A stretch of 64,000 bases of DNA from Pseudomonas vancouverensis (GTDB taxonomy: Bacteria > Pseudomonadota > Gammaproteobacteria > Pseudomonadales > Pseudomonadaceae): positions 62,001-126,000 of the forward strand of contig NZ_RRZK01000020.1 of the NCBI RefSeq assembly GCF_004348895.1. Direction: 5' to 3'. The number at the start of each line of letters is the position of its first letter. The first letter of the stretch is position 1. Positions 36,848 through 45,903 of the stretch are shown in pieces. A model generated the notes under the pieces. That model searched no databases and was not told the DNA's origin. It saw only the letters and a list, made by a program, of their open reading frames with translations. A program made the position numbers and the translations under genes.

Positions 36848-37936
36848 ATGCGCGTCCCCATGCTTTCCCTTGTGGCCCTGTTCTCGGCCTGTTCCGGCGT
36901 CGCTTACGCCGATGAAACGGTGAACATCTCCAACTGGAACGGCTACATCGCCGACGACACCCTGCCCAGCTTCACCAAGGCCACCGGGATCAAGGCGACC
37001 TACGACATCCACGATAGCAACGAAGTGCTGGAGTCGAAACTGATGACCGGCAACACCGGTTATGACGTGGTCAGCCCGTCGAACCATTTCCTCTCGCGCC
37101 TGATCAAGGCCGGCGCGATCCAGAAGCTCGACAGAAGCCAGCTGCCGAACTGGAAGAACCTCGACCCGGCGCTGCTGAAAAAGCTTGAGGTCAACGACCC
37201 GGGCAACCAGTACGGCTTCCCTTACATGTGGGGCACGGCGGGTATCGGTTACAACGTCGAGAAGATCAAGGCGATTTTCGGCACCACCGACGTCACCCAT
37301 TCGTGGAAGCTGTTCTTCGACGAGAACAACATCAAGAAGCTCAGCGAGTGCGGGGTGGCGATCATCGACAACCCGACCCAGATCATGCCGATCACCCTCA
37401 ACTACCTGGGTCTGCCACCCCACAGCCATGAACCGGCCGACTACGCCAAGGCCGAACAGGCGCTGATGAAGATCCGCCCTTACATCCAGTACTTCCATGC
37501 GTCCAAGTACATCAGCGACCTGGCCAACGGCAATGTCTGTGCGGTGATCGGCTTCAACGGCGACATCGTGCAGGCGGCAGCCAGCGCGAAGGAAGCGAAA
37601 AACGGGATCGATATTGCCTACTCGATCCCGGATGAGGGTTCCACTCTGTGGCTCGACATGGTGGTCATGCCGAAAAACGCGCCCCACGAGAAGAACGGCT
37701 ACGCCTACATGAACTACCTGCTGGAACCGAAGGTGATCGCCAACATCAGCAACAGCATTCACTACGCCAACCCCAACAGTGCGGCGGATGCCTTGGTCGA
37801 TCCGGCGGTGAAGCAGGACCTGGCGATTTATCCGCCGAAAAGCGTGATGGACAAGCTGTTCACCGTCGAAGACCTGCCCGCCGCCATCGCGCGGTTGAGC
37901 ACGCGGTTGTGGACCCGGTTGAAGACCAATACCTGA
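36848..37936 (+). CDS. Periplasmic polyamine-binding protein (PotF/SpuD-like)
   Basis: A 362-residue protein with a signal peptide (MRVPMLSLVALFSACSGVAYA) and the PotD/PotF fold: ETVNISNWNGYIADDTLPSFTKATGI, GYDVVSPSNHFLSRLIKAG, YGFPYMWGTAGIGYNVEKI, and IPDEGSTLWLDMVVMPKNAPH. Aromatic and acidic residues in these motifs bind the amine groups in the family. It is an orphan, with no permease or ATPase gene beside it. The amine oxidase upstream is likely its operon partner. GAAGGTGA precedes the ATG. It is convergent with the glutaredoxin gene, 5 bases away. Confidence 0.9.
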   Translation: MRVPMLSLVALFSACSGVAYADETVNISNWNGYIADDTLPSFTKATGIKATYDIHDSNEVLESKLMTGNTGYDVVSPSNHFLSRLIKAGAIQKLDRSQLPNWKNLDPALLKKLEVNDPGNQYGFPYMWGTAGIGYNVEKIKAIFGTTDVTHSWKLFFDENNIKKLSECGVAIIDNPTQIMPITLNYLGLPPHSHEPADYAKAEQALMKIRPYIQYFHASKYISDLANGNVCAVIGFNGDIVQAAASAKEAKNGIDIAYSIPDEGSTLWLDMVVMPKNAPHEKNGYAYMNYLLEPKVIANISNSIHYANPNSAADALVDPAVKQDLAIYPPKSVMDKLFTVEDLPAAIARLSTRLWTRLKTNT

Positions 37937-37941
37937 CCGGT

Positions 37942-38193
37942 TCAGGCCAGCATCGACATCAATCCACCCTGGCGATCCAGCTTCGCCAGGTCATCAAAGC
38001 CGCCGATGTGGGTGTCGCCGATGAAGATCTGCGGCACGCTGCGGCGGCCACTGCGTTCAAGCATTTCCTGCAGTTTGCCGGGCTCGCGGTCGATGTTGAT
38101 CTCATGGGTCAACGCACCTTTGCTCGCCAGCAGGGCCTTGGCGTTGCGGCAGTAAGGGCAGGTGTCGGTGGTGTACAGGGTGACGGTGCTCAT
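37942..38193 (-). CDS. grxC: Glutaredoxin 3
   Basis: An 83-residue dithiol glutaredoxin with active site CPYC in TDTCPYCRNAKALL, the cis-Pro segment RSVPQIFIGDTHIGG and the GSH-binding GGFDDLAKLD. It reduces protein and glutathione mixed disulfides in the cytoplasm. The gene lies 26 bases downstream of the AhpD-like gene on the same strand, and both have GGAGT ribosome sites, so they form a two-gene thiol-redox operon. This looks like a second GrxC copy rather than the one by secB, since secB is not nearby. Confidence 0.93.
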   Translation of the reverse strand: MSTVTLYTTDTCPYCRNAKALLASKGALTHEINIDREPGKLQEMLERSGRRSVPQIFIGDTHIGGFDDLAKLDRQGGLMSMLA

Positions 38194-38219
38194 GTCGGGT
38201 ACTCCGTTGTTCAGGTGAT

Positions 38220-38738
38220 TCAGGCGTCGATGGCCGGGAAGTCGATCTCGGTCAACGCGAGGTTGTTGAGGTAGTTGGTCAGCGTCTGCGTGGCGACAAG
38301 GGCGACGACTTCGATGATCTTGCCGTCATCGATGCCGGCGGCACGGGCGGCGGCGATCTGCTCGGCGCTCAAATGACCACGGCTTTCAGTGATCTGCCGG
38401 GCGAGGGCGGCAATCGCATTCAGTTCGCCGTGGCGTGCGCTGAGGATGTCCTGGGCCGAGAGGCCGACCTTGCCGGCGAAAAAAGTGTGGGCCGCCAGGC
38501 AGTAGTCGCAGCCGTTGACTTGCGAAGTGGCGAGGTACACCGCTTCTTTTTCCGTGGCATTCAGGGTGGTTTTGGCCAGCGTTGCCGAGGCTTGCAGATA
38601 GGTGGTCAGCGCTACCGGGGAGCGGGCCAATACCTTGAACAGGTTGGGCAGAAAGCCGATTTTCTTCTGCACGCCTTCCAGCAGCGGGCGGGTGGCGTCG
38701 GTGGCGTGTTCCAGGCTGATCGGGGCAATGCGGGTCAT
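38220..38738 (-). CDS. Carboxymuconolactone decarboxylase / AhpD-family peroxidase
   Basis: A 172-residue protein with the CMD/AhpD helical fold and the redox motif CDYC in VNGCDYCLAAHTFFAGKVGL, followed by His. This CxxC-AAH pattern marks the alkylhydroperoxidase (AhpD) branch rather than true decarboxylases. It probably reduces peroxides or acts as a disulfide reductase; the adjacent glutaredoxin could be its electron donor. It is divergent from an AraC-family gene that probably controls it. Confidence 0.87.
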   Translation of the reverse strand: MTRIAPISLEHATDATRPLLEGVQKKIGFLPNLFKVLARSPVALTTYLQASATLAKTTLNATEKEAVYLATSQVNGCDYCLAAHTFFAGKVGLSAQDILSARHGELNAIAALARQITESRGHLSAEQIAAARAAGIDDGKIIEVVALVATQTLTNYLNNLALTEIDFPAIDA

Positions 38739-38871
38739 GGTGTAACTCCGTGGTGTGCAGCGCGGTATGCGCTGGATACGGAGCTCATGTTAGGCAAAGG
38801 CACTGGCGTATTGGGTGCATAGCGTCGATGATATGCGACAGATCGTCCAGATCTGCTACCGAGAGATCGTC

Positions 38872-39687
38872 ATGGATCGCCTGTCCACCTTGCTCAATCA
38901 CTTCGGCGTCAATGCCGGCACCTTCCACAGCGGCACCTTTTGCGGCACCGCCGATTACGACGGTCGTCAGGCCAGCGGGCATCTGCACCTGCTTCAGCGG
39001 GGTGAGCTGATGCTTCGGCTGAACGATGGGCCGGACATGCGCCTGACCGAGCCGACCCTGATCTTTTTCCCCCGGCCGTATCACCATCGGATGTTCGCGA
39101 CTGACACCTCTGACACGCAGTTGGTCTGCGCGACCCTGGATTTCGATGGTGGCGCGGGCAATGCCCTGGCAGCGGCGTTGCCGGAGTATCTGGTGCTCAA
39201 GCTCGATGAGATTCCGGCTCTGGCCGGGACGCTGGAGTGGTTGTTCAACGAAGCGTTCGAGGGTTCGTGCGGGCGTGAGGCGGTGATGGACCGCTTGTTC
39301 GAGTTGCTGGTGATTCTGCTGCTGCGGCACATCCTCAGTACCCGTGGTCAGCAACCGGGGATGATGGCCGGGCTGGCCGATGCGCGACTGTCGCGGCCTA
39401 TGAGCCTGATGCACGAAACCCCGGCCAAGGCCTGGAGCGTGGCCGAGCTTTCAGTGGCGGCGAACATGTCGCGAGCCAGCTTCGCCGAACACTTTCGCCG
39501 GGTGGTCGGGCAGACACCGGTGGATTACCTGGTGAGCTGGCGCATCAGCCTGGCGCAGAAGCGCCTGCGCGAGGGGCGGCCGATTGCGCTGATTGCAGAG
39601 GAGGTTGGCTACGAAAGTCCCTCGGCGCTGGCCCGGGCGTTTCGGCGCAAGACCGGATTGAGTCCGCGGGAGTGGAAGGGTGGCTGA
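38872..39687 (+). CDS. AraC-family regulator of the AhpD/glutaredoxin operon (inferred)
   Basis: A 271-residue protein. The N-terminal cupin-type domain (about 10-110) has FCGTADYDGRQASGHLHLLQRGELML and FPRPYHHRMFA. The C-terminal AraC double helix-turn-helix (about 170-270) has NMSRASFAEHFRRVVGQTPVDYL and ALIAEEVGYESPSALARAFRRKTGLSPREW. This AraC_binding_2/cupin group often senses oxidative or electrophile stress. I chose the ATG at 38872; the frame can start at 38815 but lacks a ribosome site. It is divergent from the AhpD-like gene, 133 bases away. Confidence 0.88.
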   Translation: MDRLSTLLNHFGVNAGTFHSGTFCGTADYDGRQASGHLHLLQRGELMLRLNDGPDMRLTEPTLIFFPRPYHHRMFATDTSDTQLVCATLDFDGGAGNALAAALPEYLVLKLDEIPALAGTLEWLFNEAFEGSCGREAVMDRLFELLVILLLRHILSTRGQQPGMMAGLADARLSRPMSLMHETPAKAWSVAELSVAANMSRASFAEHFRRVVGQTPVDYLVSWRISLAQKRLREGRPIALIAEEVGYESPSALARAFRRKTGLSPREWKGG

Positions 39688-39700
39688 TCAGCACAGATCC

Positions 39701-39870
39701 CTATGGGAGCGGGTTTGTTCGGGGCGGCGATTTTCATAATCCCTGTTGCCGACACTCCGTCATCGCGAGCAAGCTCGCTCCCACAGGGATTGGGGTTGTC
39801 CACAAAATTTGTGAGCGCCTGTGAAACCTGTGGGAGCGAGCTTGCTCCGGGCGGCGTTCCGACGATGGCC
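39701..39870. repeat. REP cluster, three arms
   Basis: CTATGGGAGCGGGTTTGTTC (degenerate), ATCGCGAGCAAGCTCGCTCCCACAGG (inverted) and TGTGGGAGCGAGCTTGCTCCGGGCGGCGTTCCGACGATGG (direct) lie in a 211-base gap. The last matches the right half of the REPINs at 8841 and 29158 in inverse orientation. Confidence 0.82.
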
Positions 39871-39898
39871 ATGGTTCAGACAACCCATCCCTCGCAGC

Positions 39899-41581
39899 CT
39901 AAAGATACTTGTCCGTCACCGCCCCCTCAGACGCACTGGACACGGTCTTCGCATACTTGGCCAACACCCCGCGCCTGTACTTGGGCTGCGGCCGCACCCA
40001 GCGCGACTTGCGCTCGGCGAGCACAGCATCCGTCACGTCCACGCTGATTTGCCGGGTTTGTGCATCGATGATGATCCGGTCGCCGTTCTCGATCAGCGCA
40101 ATGGGCCCGCCCTCAAAAGCCTCGGGTGTGATATGCCCGACCACAAAACCATGGGAGCCGCCGGAAAAACGCCCGTCGGTGATCAATGCCACGTCCTTGC
40201 CCAAGCCCTTGCCCATGACCGCCGAGGTTGGCGAGAGCATCTCGCGCATGCCCGGGCCACCCTTGGGCCCCTCGTAGCGGATCACGATCACCTCACCGGG
40301 CTGCACTTCGCCGTTGAGGATCCCGGCCAGCGCGCCTTCCTCTCCGTGATAGACCCGTGCCGTGCCTTCGAAACGCAAGCCTTCCTTGCCGGTAATCTTC
40401 GCCACTGCGCCGGTGGGCGAGAGGTTGCCGCGCAGAATGACCAGGTGCGAGTCCTGCTTGACCGGGCGGTCGAACGGCAGGATGACGTCCTGGCCCGGCG
40501 GATAATCGGGCACGTTTTGCAGGTTCTCCGCCAGGGTCTTGCCTGTGACGGTCAGCACATCTCCGTGCAACATCCCGGCATCGAGCATGCGCTTCATCAA
40601 TGGTTGTATGCCGCCGATGGCCACCAGCTCACTCATCATGTAGTTGCCACTGGGGCGCAGGTCGGCGACCACCGGAGAGATCTTGCCGAGCTCAACGAAA
40701 TCATCCAGGGTCAGCTCGACATCCACCGCGTTGGCCATGGCCAGCAGGTGCAGCACGGCGTTGGTCGAGCCGGCGAGGGCGATCACCACGCGTATGGCGT
40801 TTTCAAAGGCCTTGCGGGTCATGATGTCCCGCGGCTTGAGGTCGAGTTTCAGCAGCTCCATGACCTGTTGCCCGGCACGATAACTGTCCGACGCCTTGTC
40901 GCCACCAATCGCGTCCTGGGAGCTGGAACCGGGCAAACTCATGCCCAGCGCCTCGATGGCCGAGGCCATGGTGTTGGCGGTGTACATGCCACCACAGGAA
41001 CCGGGGCCGGGGATGGCCACTTCTTCGATCTGCCTGACCTGGATCTCGTTGATATCGCCTCGGGCATGCTGGCCCACGGCTTCGAACACGGAAATGATGT
41101 CAGTGTGCCCGGCACCCGGGCGAATGGTGCCGCCGTAGACGAAGATCGACGGACGATTGAGCCGCGCCATGCCGATCAGACAGCCGGGCATGTTCTTGTC
41201 GCAGCCGCCAATGGTGACCAGGCCATCAAAGCCTTCGCAACCGACCACCATTTCGATGGAGTCGGCAATCACTTCCCGCGAGACCAGCGAGTACTTCATG
41301 CCTTCGGTGCCGTTGGCGATGCCGTCGGAAATGGTGATGGTGTTGAAAATCACCCCTTTGGCGCCCGCCGCATTCGCACCTTTCTCCGCTTCAAGCGCCA
41401 GCTTGTCGATGTGCATGTTGCAGGGGGTGACCATGGCCCAGGTCGAGGCGATGCCGATTTGCGGTTTCTTGAAGTCTTCGTCGGTGAACCCCACGGCTCG
41501 CAGCATGGCGCGGGCGGGGGCGGCTTCGACACCGTCGATGACCTCGGAGGAGTATTTGCGCAGATCGTCTTTGTCGCTCAT
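39899..41581 (-). CDS. ilvD: Dihydroxy-acid dehydratase, short IlvD type
   Basis: A 560-residue Fe-S dehydratase for the penultimate step of Val/Ile/Leu synthesis, converting 2,3-dihydroxy-isovalerate or -3-methylvalerate to the 2-oxo acid. Cluster cysteines are C54 (TPCNMH), C127 ([10 protein letters not shown]) and C196 ([15 protein letters not shown]). At 560 residues with these three cysteines it fits the [2Fe-2S] form rather than the long 610-residue [4Fe-4S] type usual in enterobacteria, so it could be a second, oxygen-tolerant copy. Sugar-acid dehydratases share the fold, but [13 protein letters not shown] and [10 protein letters not shown] favour IlvD. GAGGATG precedes the ATG. Confidence 0.9.
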   Translation of the reverse strand: MSDKDDLRKYSSEVIDGVEAAPARAMLRAVGFTDEDFKKPQIGIASTWAMVTPCNMHIDKLALEAEKGANAAGAKGVIFNTITISDGIANGTEGMKYSLVSREVIADSIEMVVGCEGFDGLVTIGGCDKNMPGCLIGMARLNRPSIFVYGGTIRPGAGHTDIISVFEAVGQHARGDINEIQVRQIEEVAIPGPGSCGGMYTANTMASAIEALGMSLPGSSSQDAIGGDKASDSYRAGQQVMELLKLDLKPRDIMTRKAFENAIRVVIALAGSTNAVLHLLAMANAVDVELTLDDFVELGKISPVVADLRPSGNYMMSELVAIGGIQPLMKRMLDAGMLHGDVLTVTGKTLAENLQNVPDYPPGQDVILPFDRPVKQDSHLVILRGNLSPTGAVAKITGKEGLRFEGTARVYHGEEGALAGILNGEVQPGEVIVIRYEGPKGGPGMREMLSPTSAVMGKGLGKDVALITDGRFSGGSHGFVVGHITPEAFEGGPIALIENGDRIIIDAQTRQISVDVTDAVLAERKSRWVRPQPKYRRGVLAKYAKTVSSASEGAVTDKYL

Positions 41582-41956
41582 GACACATCCTCACACACTC
41601 TTGGGATTAAACAGCATGAGTATAGAGGCGCTGGGAGCCTGCCCCGGGACTTGTGAGTCAGCAACAGACGCGCGGGTTTGCCACTACGTGATATTCTTCG
41701 CGCCAACTTGGTTTGACCTATTCAGTTTGCAGGCCCCGCAGGCGTGCAAACCGGATCACTGTCGCTCAAGTAGCTGAAGCCAATAAAGATAAAAAGTCAG
41801 TTCAGAAGGGACATTAAACGGAGGTCGATGCGGTTCGTCGGCCTTGTGTGCCCACCCTGCGATTCTCGAGTACCGCCACCCGTGACTGCCGTGAAACATG
41901 AGGCAGCGGGCGCGAGGAACAAGGGGCGGATTGCGTTTTATCATTAGGTGCTACAG
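41582..41956. other. Non-coding gap between ilvD and mqo
   Basis: A 375-base region with no convincing gene; a 62-codon minus-strand frame at 41756-41944 lacks a ribosome site and family features. The part near 41700-41945 is lower in GC and may hold the mqo promoter and a long leader. I could not identify specific boxes. AGGTG lies 7 bases before the mqo ATG. Confidence 0.6.
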
Positions 41957-43600
41957 ATGTTTAAGAAAGTGAACACAGCCTTGCTCGGGCTGGCCTTGTC
42001 GATGGGGATCTCGACAGCCCAGGCCGAAGCGAAGAAAGTCGATGTCCTGCTGATTGGCGGCGGCATCATGAGTGCCACCCTGGGTGTCTGGCTCAACGAG
42101 CTGGAACCTGGCATGTCGATGGAAATGGTCGAGCGCCTCGATGGCGTCGCCCTGGAAAGCTCCAACGGCTGGAACAACGCCGGTACCGGTCACTCCGCCC
42201 TGGCTGAACTGAACTACACGCCGGAAGACGACAAGGGCAACGTGTCGATCCCGAAGGCCGTTGAAATCAACGAAGCGTTCCAGATCTCTCGTCAATTCTG
42301 GGCCTGGCAGGTTCAGCAAGGCGTGCTGAAGAACCCGCGTTCGTTCATCAACTCCACGCCGCACATGAGCTTCGTGTGGGGCGATGACAACATCAAGTTC
42401 CTGAAAAAGCGCTACGAAGCCCTGCAGGCGAGTCCGCTGTTCGCCGGCATGCAGTACTCCGAAGACCCGGCTGTGATCAAGCAGTGGGTGCCGCTGATGA
42501 TGGAAGGGCGTGATCCTAGCCAGAAAGTCGCCGCCACCTGGAGCCCGATCGGCACCGACGTGAACTTCGGTGAAATCACCCGTCAGTTCGTTGCGCACCT
42601 GCAAACCACGCCGAAGTTCGACCTGAAGCTGTCCAGCGAAGTGCAGGACATCAGCAAGAACGCCGACGGCAGCTGGCGCGTCAGCTACAAGAACCTGAAA
42701 GACGGCAGCAAGTCTGAAACCGACGCCAAGTTCGTGTTCATCGGCGCCGGCGGCGGTGCCCTGCACCTGCTGCAGAAGTCCGGTATCCCTGAAGCCAAGG
42801 AATACGCCGGCTTCCCGGTGGGCGGCTCGTTCCTGGTGACCGAGAACCCGACCATCGCCGAGCAACACCTGGCCAAGGCCTACGGCAAAGCCTCCGTTGG
42901 CGCACCGCCGATGTCGGTTCCGCACCTGGACACCCGCGTGCTGGACGGCAAGCGCGTGATCCTGTTTGGCCCATTCGCCACCTTCAGCACCAAGTTCCTG
43001 AAAGAAGGTTCGTACCTGGACCTGCTGACCACCACTACCACGCACAACGTGTGGCCAATGACCAAGGTCGGCATCAAGGAATACCCGCTGGTGGAGTACC
43101 TGGCAGGCCAGTTGATGCTGTCTGACGAAGATCGGATGAACGCCCTGAAGGAATACTTCCCGAACGCCAAGGCCGAAGACTGGCGCCTGTGGCAAGCCGG
43201 CCAGCGCGTGCAGATCATCAAGCGTGATGAAGCCGCCGGTGGCGTGTTGAAACTGGGCACCGAAATCGTCGCCGCACAGGACGGCACCATCGCCGGCCTG
43301 CTGGGCGCCTCCCCAGGCGCTTCGACCGCTGCACCGATCATGCTGACCGTGCTGCAGAAGGTCTTCAAGGACAAGGTCGCGAGCCCTGAGTGGCAGGAAA
43401 AACTGCACCAGATCGTACCGAGCTACGGCACCCAACTGAACGTGAGCCCGGAGAAAGTGGCACAGGAATGGGCCTACACCGCCAAGGTGCTGGAGCTGAC
43501 CCCTCCACCGGCAGTGCTGCCTCCGGCCGTGAAGCCAGTGACCGTCGATACCGACGCCAAAGCGCCAAAGGCGAATGCGGCGAGTGACATGGCGCTGTAA
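41957..43600 (+). CDS. mqo: Malate:quinone oxidoreductase with an N-terminal signal-like segment
   Basis: A 547-residue FAD enzyme that oxidises malate to oxaloacetate and reduces quinone. FAD loop: [19 protein letters not shown]. Family blocks: [68 protein letters not shown] and [19 protein letters not shown]. Unlike most Mqo proteins it starts with KK, a hydrophobic [10 protein letters not shown] stretch and AQA, which resembles a Sec signal peptide ending near residue 27. The FAD fold begins right after it. I chose ATG 41957; a GTG at 41948 is in frame. A strong terminator follows. Confidence 0.95.
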   Translation: MFKKVNTALLGLALSMGISTAQAEAKKVDVLLIGGGIMSATLGVWLNELEPGMSMEMVERLDGVALESSNGWNNAGTGHSALAELNYTPEDDKGNVSIPKAVEINEAFQISRQFWAWQVQQGVLKNPRSFINSTPHMSFVWGDDNIKFLKKRYEALQASPLFAGMQYSEDPAVIKQWVPLMMEGRDPSQKVAATWSPIGTDVNFGEITRQFVAHLQTTPKFDLKLSSEVQDISKNADGSWRVSYKNLKDGSKSETDAKFVFIGAGGGALHLLQKSGIPEAKEYAGFPVGGSFLVTENPTIAEQHLAKAYGKASVGAPPMSVPHLDTRVLDGKRVILFGPFATFSTKFLKEGSYLDLLTTTTTHNVWPMTKVGIKEYPLVEYLAGQLMLSDEDRMNALKEYFPNAKAEDWRLWQAGQRVQIIKRDEAAGGVLKLGTEIVAAQDGTIAGLLGASPGASTAAPIMLTVLQKVFKDKVASPEWQEKLHQIVPSYGTQLNVSPEKVAQEWAYTAKVLELTPPPAVLPPAVKPVTVDTDAKAPKANAASDMAL

Positions 43601-43617
43601 CCCGACGCCTGACACGA

Positions 43618-43657
43618 AGAAGCCCACTGAACCGGAGACGGTCAGTGGGCTTTTTGT
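43618..43657 (+). terminator. Rho-independent terminator of mqo
   Basis: Stem AGCCCACTGA-ACC / GGTCAGTGGGCT is followed by TTTTTGTT, starting 17 bases after the mqo stop codon. Confidence 0.9.
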
Positions 43658-43662
43658 TGGGC

Positions 43663-43764
43663 TGTAGGAGCCAGCATGCTGGCGATGGTGGTTAACGATG
43701 ATGAGTAAAGCCTGAAGGAACGCGGGGCCTTTGAGTCCATCGCCAGCATGCTGGCTCCTACAGG
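43663..43764. repeat. Inverted repeat, second REP family (GTAGGAGCCAGCATGCTGGCGATGG)
   Basis: CTGTAGGAGCCAGCATGCTGGCGATGG and CCATCGCCAGCATGCTGGCTCCTACAG are perfect inverted copies around a 48-base spacer. The core GCCAGCATGCTGGC is different from the GTGGGAGCGAGCTTGCTCGC type found elsewhere in the window, so two REP families are present. Confidence 0.87.
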
Positions 43765-43979
43765 TGTCGGTCAGCATTCGTGCGAAACCTGCTGTCATCA
43801 AATGCAAAGTCATTGACGCTCAATGAAAAGCCGCCCGCTGGCGGGTGACGATACTGGCTCGTTGTGCGAAGTCGAACCGTGAAGCAAAACCGCAACGGTA
43901 CATGGAGTCCTGTGCGTCTGCGCCCCTAATGGCGCCCTGTCAGTTGCATCTCGATAAAACAATCAATAGAGAGCGCAAG

Positions 43980-45230
43980 ATGAAGTTCAGTTTTGTAGGT
44001 AACAGCACGCCGAGCCGCCGCCGAGTGCTGCGTGATGCGTTCACCCTGGCATTGGCGGCATCGCCTTTGGCCAATCTTGCCCGCGCCGCCAGTGAGGCCG
44101 ATGACGGCGCTGAAGAAGTGACCTTTGCCGCAGGCCCGCGGCCGCTGGTGCAATACCCGCAGAAGCGTCCATTGACCTTGGTGACCACCCGTCCGCCACA
44201 CCTGGAGACGCCGTTTACGGTGTTCAACGAAGGGCCGATCACGCCCAATGACGCCTTTTTCGTGCGTTACCACCTGGCCAATTTCCCCACCAGCATTGAC
44301 CCCGACACTTACCGCCTGACGATCAAGGGCGCGGTCAATTCGCCGTTGTCATTGTCCCTCGCCGAACTCAAGGCACTCGCAGCGCCGGTAGAAGTGGTCG
44401 CGGTCAATCAGTGCTCAGGTAACAGCCGCGGCTTCTCGATGCCCCGTGTGTTCGGCGCGCAATTGGGCAATGGTTCCATGGGTAATGCTCGCTGGATAGG
44501 GGTGCCGCTCAAGGCAGTCCTGGAAAAGGCCGGGGTCAAGGCCCAGGCACAGCAAGTGACGTTCCGTGGGCTGGACAAGCCGGTGCTGCCGAGCACGCCG
44601 GAGTTCATCAAGGCGCTGGACATCAGCCACGCCATGGACGGTGAGCCGATGATTGCCTGGTCGATGAACGGTACCGACCTGCCTTTCCTCAATGGCTACC
44701 CGATTCGCCTGGTGGTGCCCGGTTACTTCGGCACTTATTGGGTCAAGCACCTGAGCGAGATCGAAGTGCTCGACCATACGTTCGACGGCTTCTTCATGGC
44801 TAAAGGTTATCGGGTTCCGGATAACGACTGTTTCTGCGTCGCCCCCGGCACGACGCCGGCGAAAACCCTGCCGATCTCCAAATTGCCAGTGCGCAGTTTC
44901 ATCACCAGCGTTAAACACGGCGCGGTCTTGCCGTTGAACAAATCAGTGCTGCTCAAGGGCATTGCCTTCGATGGAGGGGCCGGGGTCAACAAGGTGGAGC
45001 TGTCCATCGACAACGGCAAGAGCTGGCGCGAAGCCACGCTGGGGGATGACCTTGGGCGCTTCTCTTTCCGTGAATGGTCGCTGCCGGTCAGCTTTACCAG
45101 CAAGGGCGCCACGCCCTTGATGGTGCGAGCCAGCAACACCGCGGGCGAGACGCAACCGTTGCAAGCCGATTGGAACCCCGGTGGTTATCGCCGCCACGTC
45201 GTCGAAACCCTGCACGTTACGGTCGCCTGA
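43980..45230 (+). CDS. sorA: Sulfite dehydrogenase molybdopterin subunit (SorA-like)
   Basis: A 416-residue molybdenum enzyme of the sulfite oxidase family. The twin-arginine signal SRRRVLRDAFTLALAASPLA marks export of the folded protein by Tat. The Moco-ligating cysteine is C145 in VAVNQCSGNSRGFSMPRV; FFVRYHLANFP carries the conserved active-site Arg, and FLNGYPIRLVVPGYFGTYWVKHL the C-side pocket. A C-terminal Ig-like dimerisation domain (about 305-410) has KVELSIDNGKSWREATL. It oxidises sulfite to sulfate in the periplasm with electrons to the cytochrome encoded 10 bases downstream. I chose the ATG at 43980, with GAGAG upstream. It lacks a heme domain, as in bacterial SorA. Confidence 0.9.
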   Translation: MKFSFVGNSTPSRRRVLRDAFTLALAASPLANLARAASEADDGAEEVTFAAGPRPLVQYPQKRPLTLVTTRPPHLETPFTVFNEGPITPNDAFFVRYHLANFPTSIDPDTYRLTIKGAVNSPLSLSLAELKALAAPVEVVAVNQCSGNSRGFSMPRVFGAQLGNGSMGNARWIGVPLKAVLEKAGVKAQAQQVTFRGLDKPVLPSTPEFIKALDISHAMDGEPMIAWSMNGTDLPFLNGYPIRLVVPGYFGTYWVKHLSEIEVLDHTFDGFFMAKGYRVPDNDCFCVAPGTTPAKTLPISKLPVRSFITSVKHGAVLPLNKSVLLKGIAFDGGAGVNKVELSIDNGKSWREATLGDDLGRFSFREWSLPVSFTSKGATPLMVRASNTAGETQPLQADWNPGGYRRHVVETLHVTVA

Positions 45231-45240
45231 GGAGCCTTGC

Positions 45241-45876
45241 ATGAACCTTGTTAAACGCATGATGCAGCTGGCCTGCGCGGCACAGTTTTGCCTGGTGGGC
45301 ATGGCAGGCGCCGCGCCGCTGTCGATCACCTTGCCGGCGGAAACGGCGGCGTTCAAACCCAGTTCGCTGCCGGGCTATCCATTGGCCCAACAGAAATGCT
45401 CCACCTGCCACTCCGCCGACTACATCAACTATCAGCCGCCGGGCATGAGCCTGGCGCAGTGGACCGGGGAGGCGAGCAAGATGCAGCACGTGTACGGCGC
45501 GCCGATCAGCGATCAGGATGTGACCATCATCGGTGCCTACCTCGCGACGACCTATGGCAGTGCCAAGGCGAGCGATGCCGATGTGCAGGCCGCTTCAAAT
45601 CCGGTGCCGGCGGCAACTGTCGCCAAGGCTGAGCCAATGACATTGCTGCAGAACAACGGCTGTCTGGCGTGCCACGCAGTGGATCACAAGGTCGTCGGTC
45701 CGGCCTATCACGATGTGGCGGCCAAATATGCCAGTGACCCGCAGGCGCAGGCCAAGGTCATCGCCAGCATTCAACAGGGCGGTAGCGGCAAGTGGGGGGA
45801 AATCCCAATGCCGCCGTTCGCTCAGTTGAGCCCGGAGGAGCTGCAAGGTCTGGCGTCCTTCATTCTGCATCAGTGA
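45241..45876 (+). CDS. sorB: Diheme cytochrome c, SorB-like domain fused to a c551-like domain
   Basis: A 211-residue protein with signal peptide (about 1-25) and two CXXCH motifs. The first, CSTCH (53-57), is followed by DYINYQPPGMSLAQWTGEASKM as in the SorB electron acceptor of sulfite dehydrogenase. The second, CLACH (141-145), is followed by VVGPAYHDVAAKY and a methionine ligand in GEIPMPPF (M190), the pattern of a cytochrome c551/c5-type carrier. An Ala/Ser-rich linker (about 106-130) joins them. SorB is usually a single-heme protein of about 100 residues, so this is a two-domain form that could carry electrons from SorA onward without a separate carrier. GAGGAG precedes the ATG. Confidence 0.9.
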   Translation: MNLVKRMMQLACAAQFCLVGMAGAAPLSITLPAETAAFKPSSLPGYPLAQQKCSTCHSADYINYQPPGMSLAQWTGEASKMQHVYGAPISDQDVTIIGAYLATTYGSAKASDADVQAASNPVPAATVAKAEPMTLLQNNGCLACHAVDHKVVGPAYHDVAAKYASDPQAQAKVIASIQQGGSGKWGEIPMPPFAQLSPEELQGLASFILHQ

Positions 45877-45903
45877 GCTGGGCATCACCCGGTAGTCCGA
45901 TGC

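Noticed and set aside
41756..41944. 62-codon minus-strand frame before mqo
   Set aside because: No ribosome site or family resemblance; more likely promoter/leader DNA.
43981..45230. Nitrate reductase or YedY-type methionine sulfoxide reductase
   Set aside because: The protein has the extra Ig-like C-terminal domain and a SorB-like cytochrome partner, and no MsrQ-type membrane gene, so sulfite dehydrogenase fits better.
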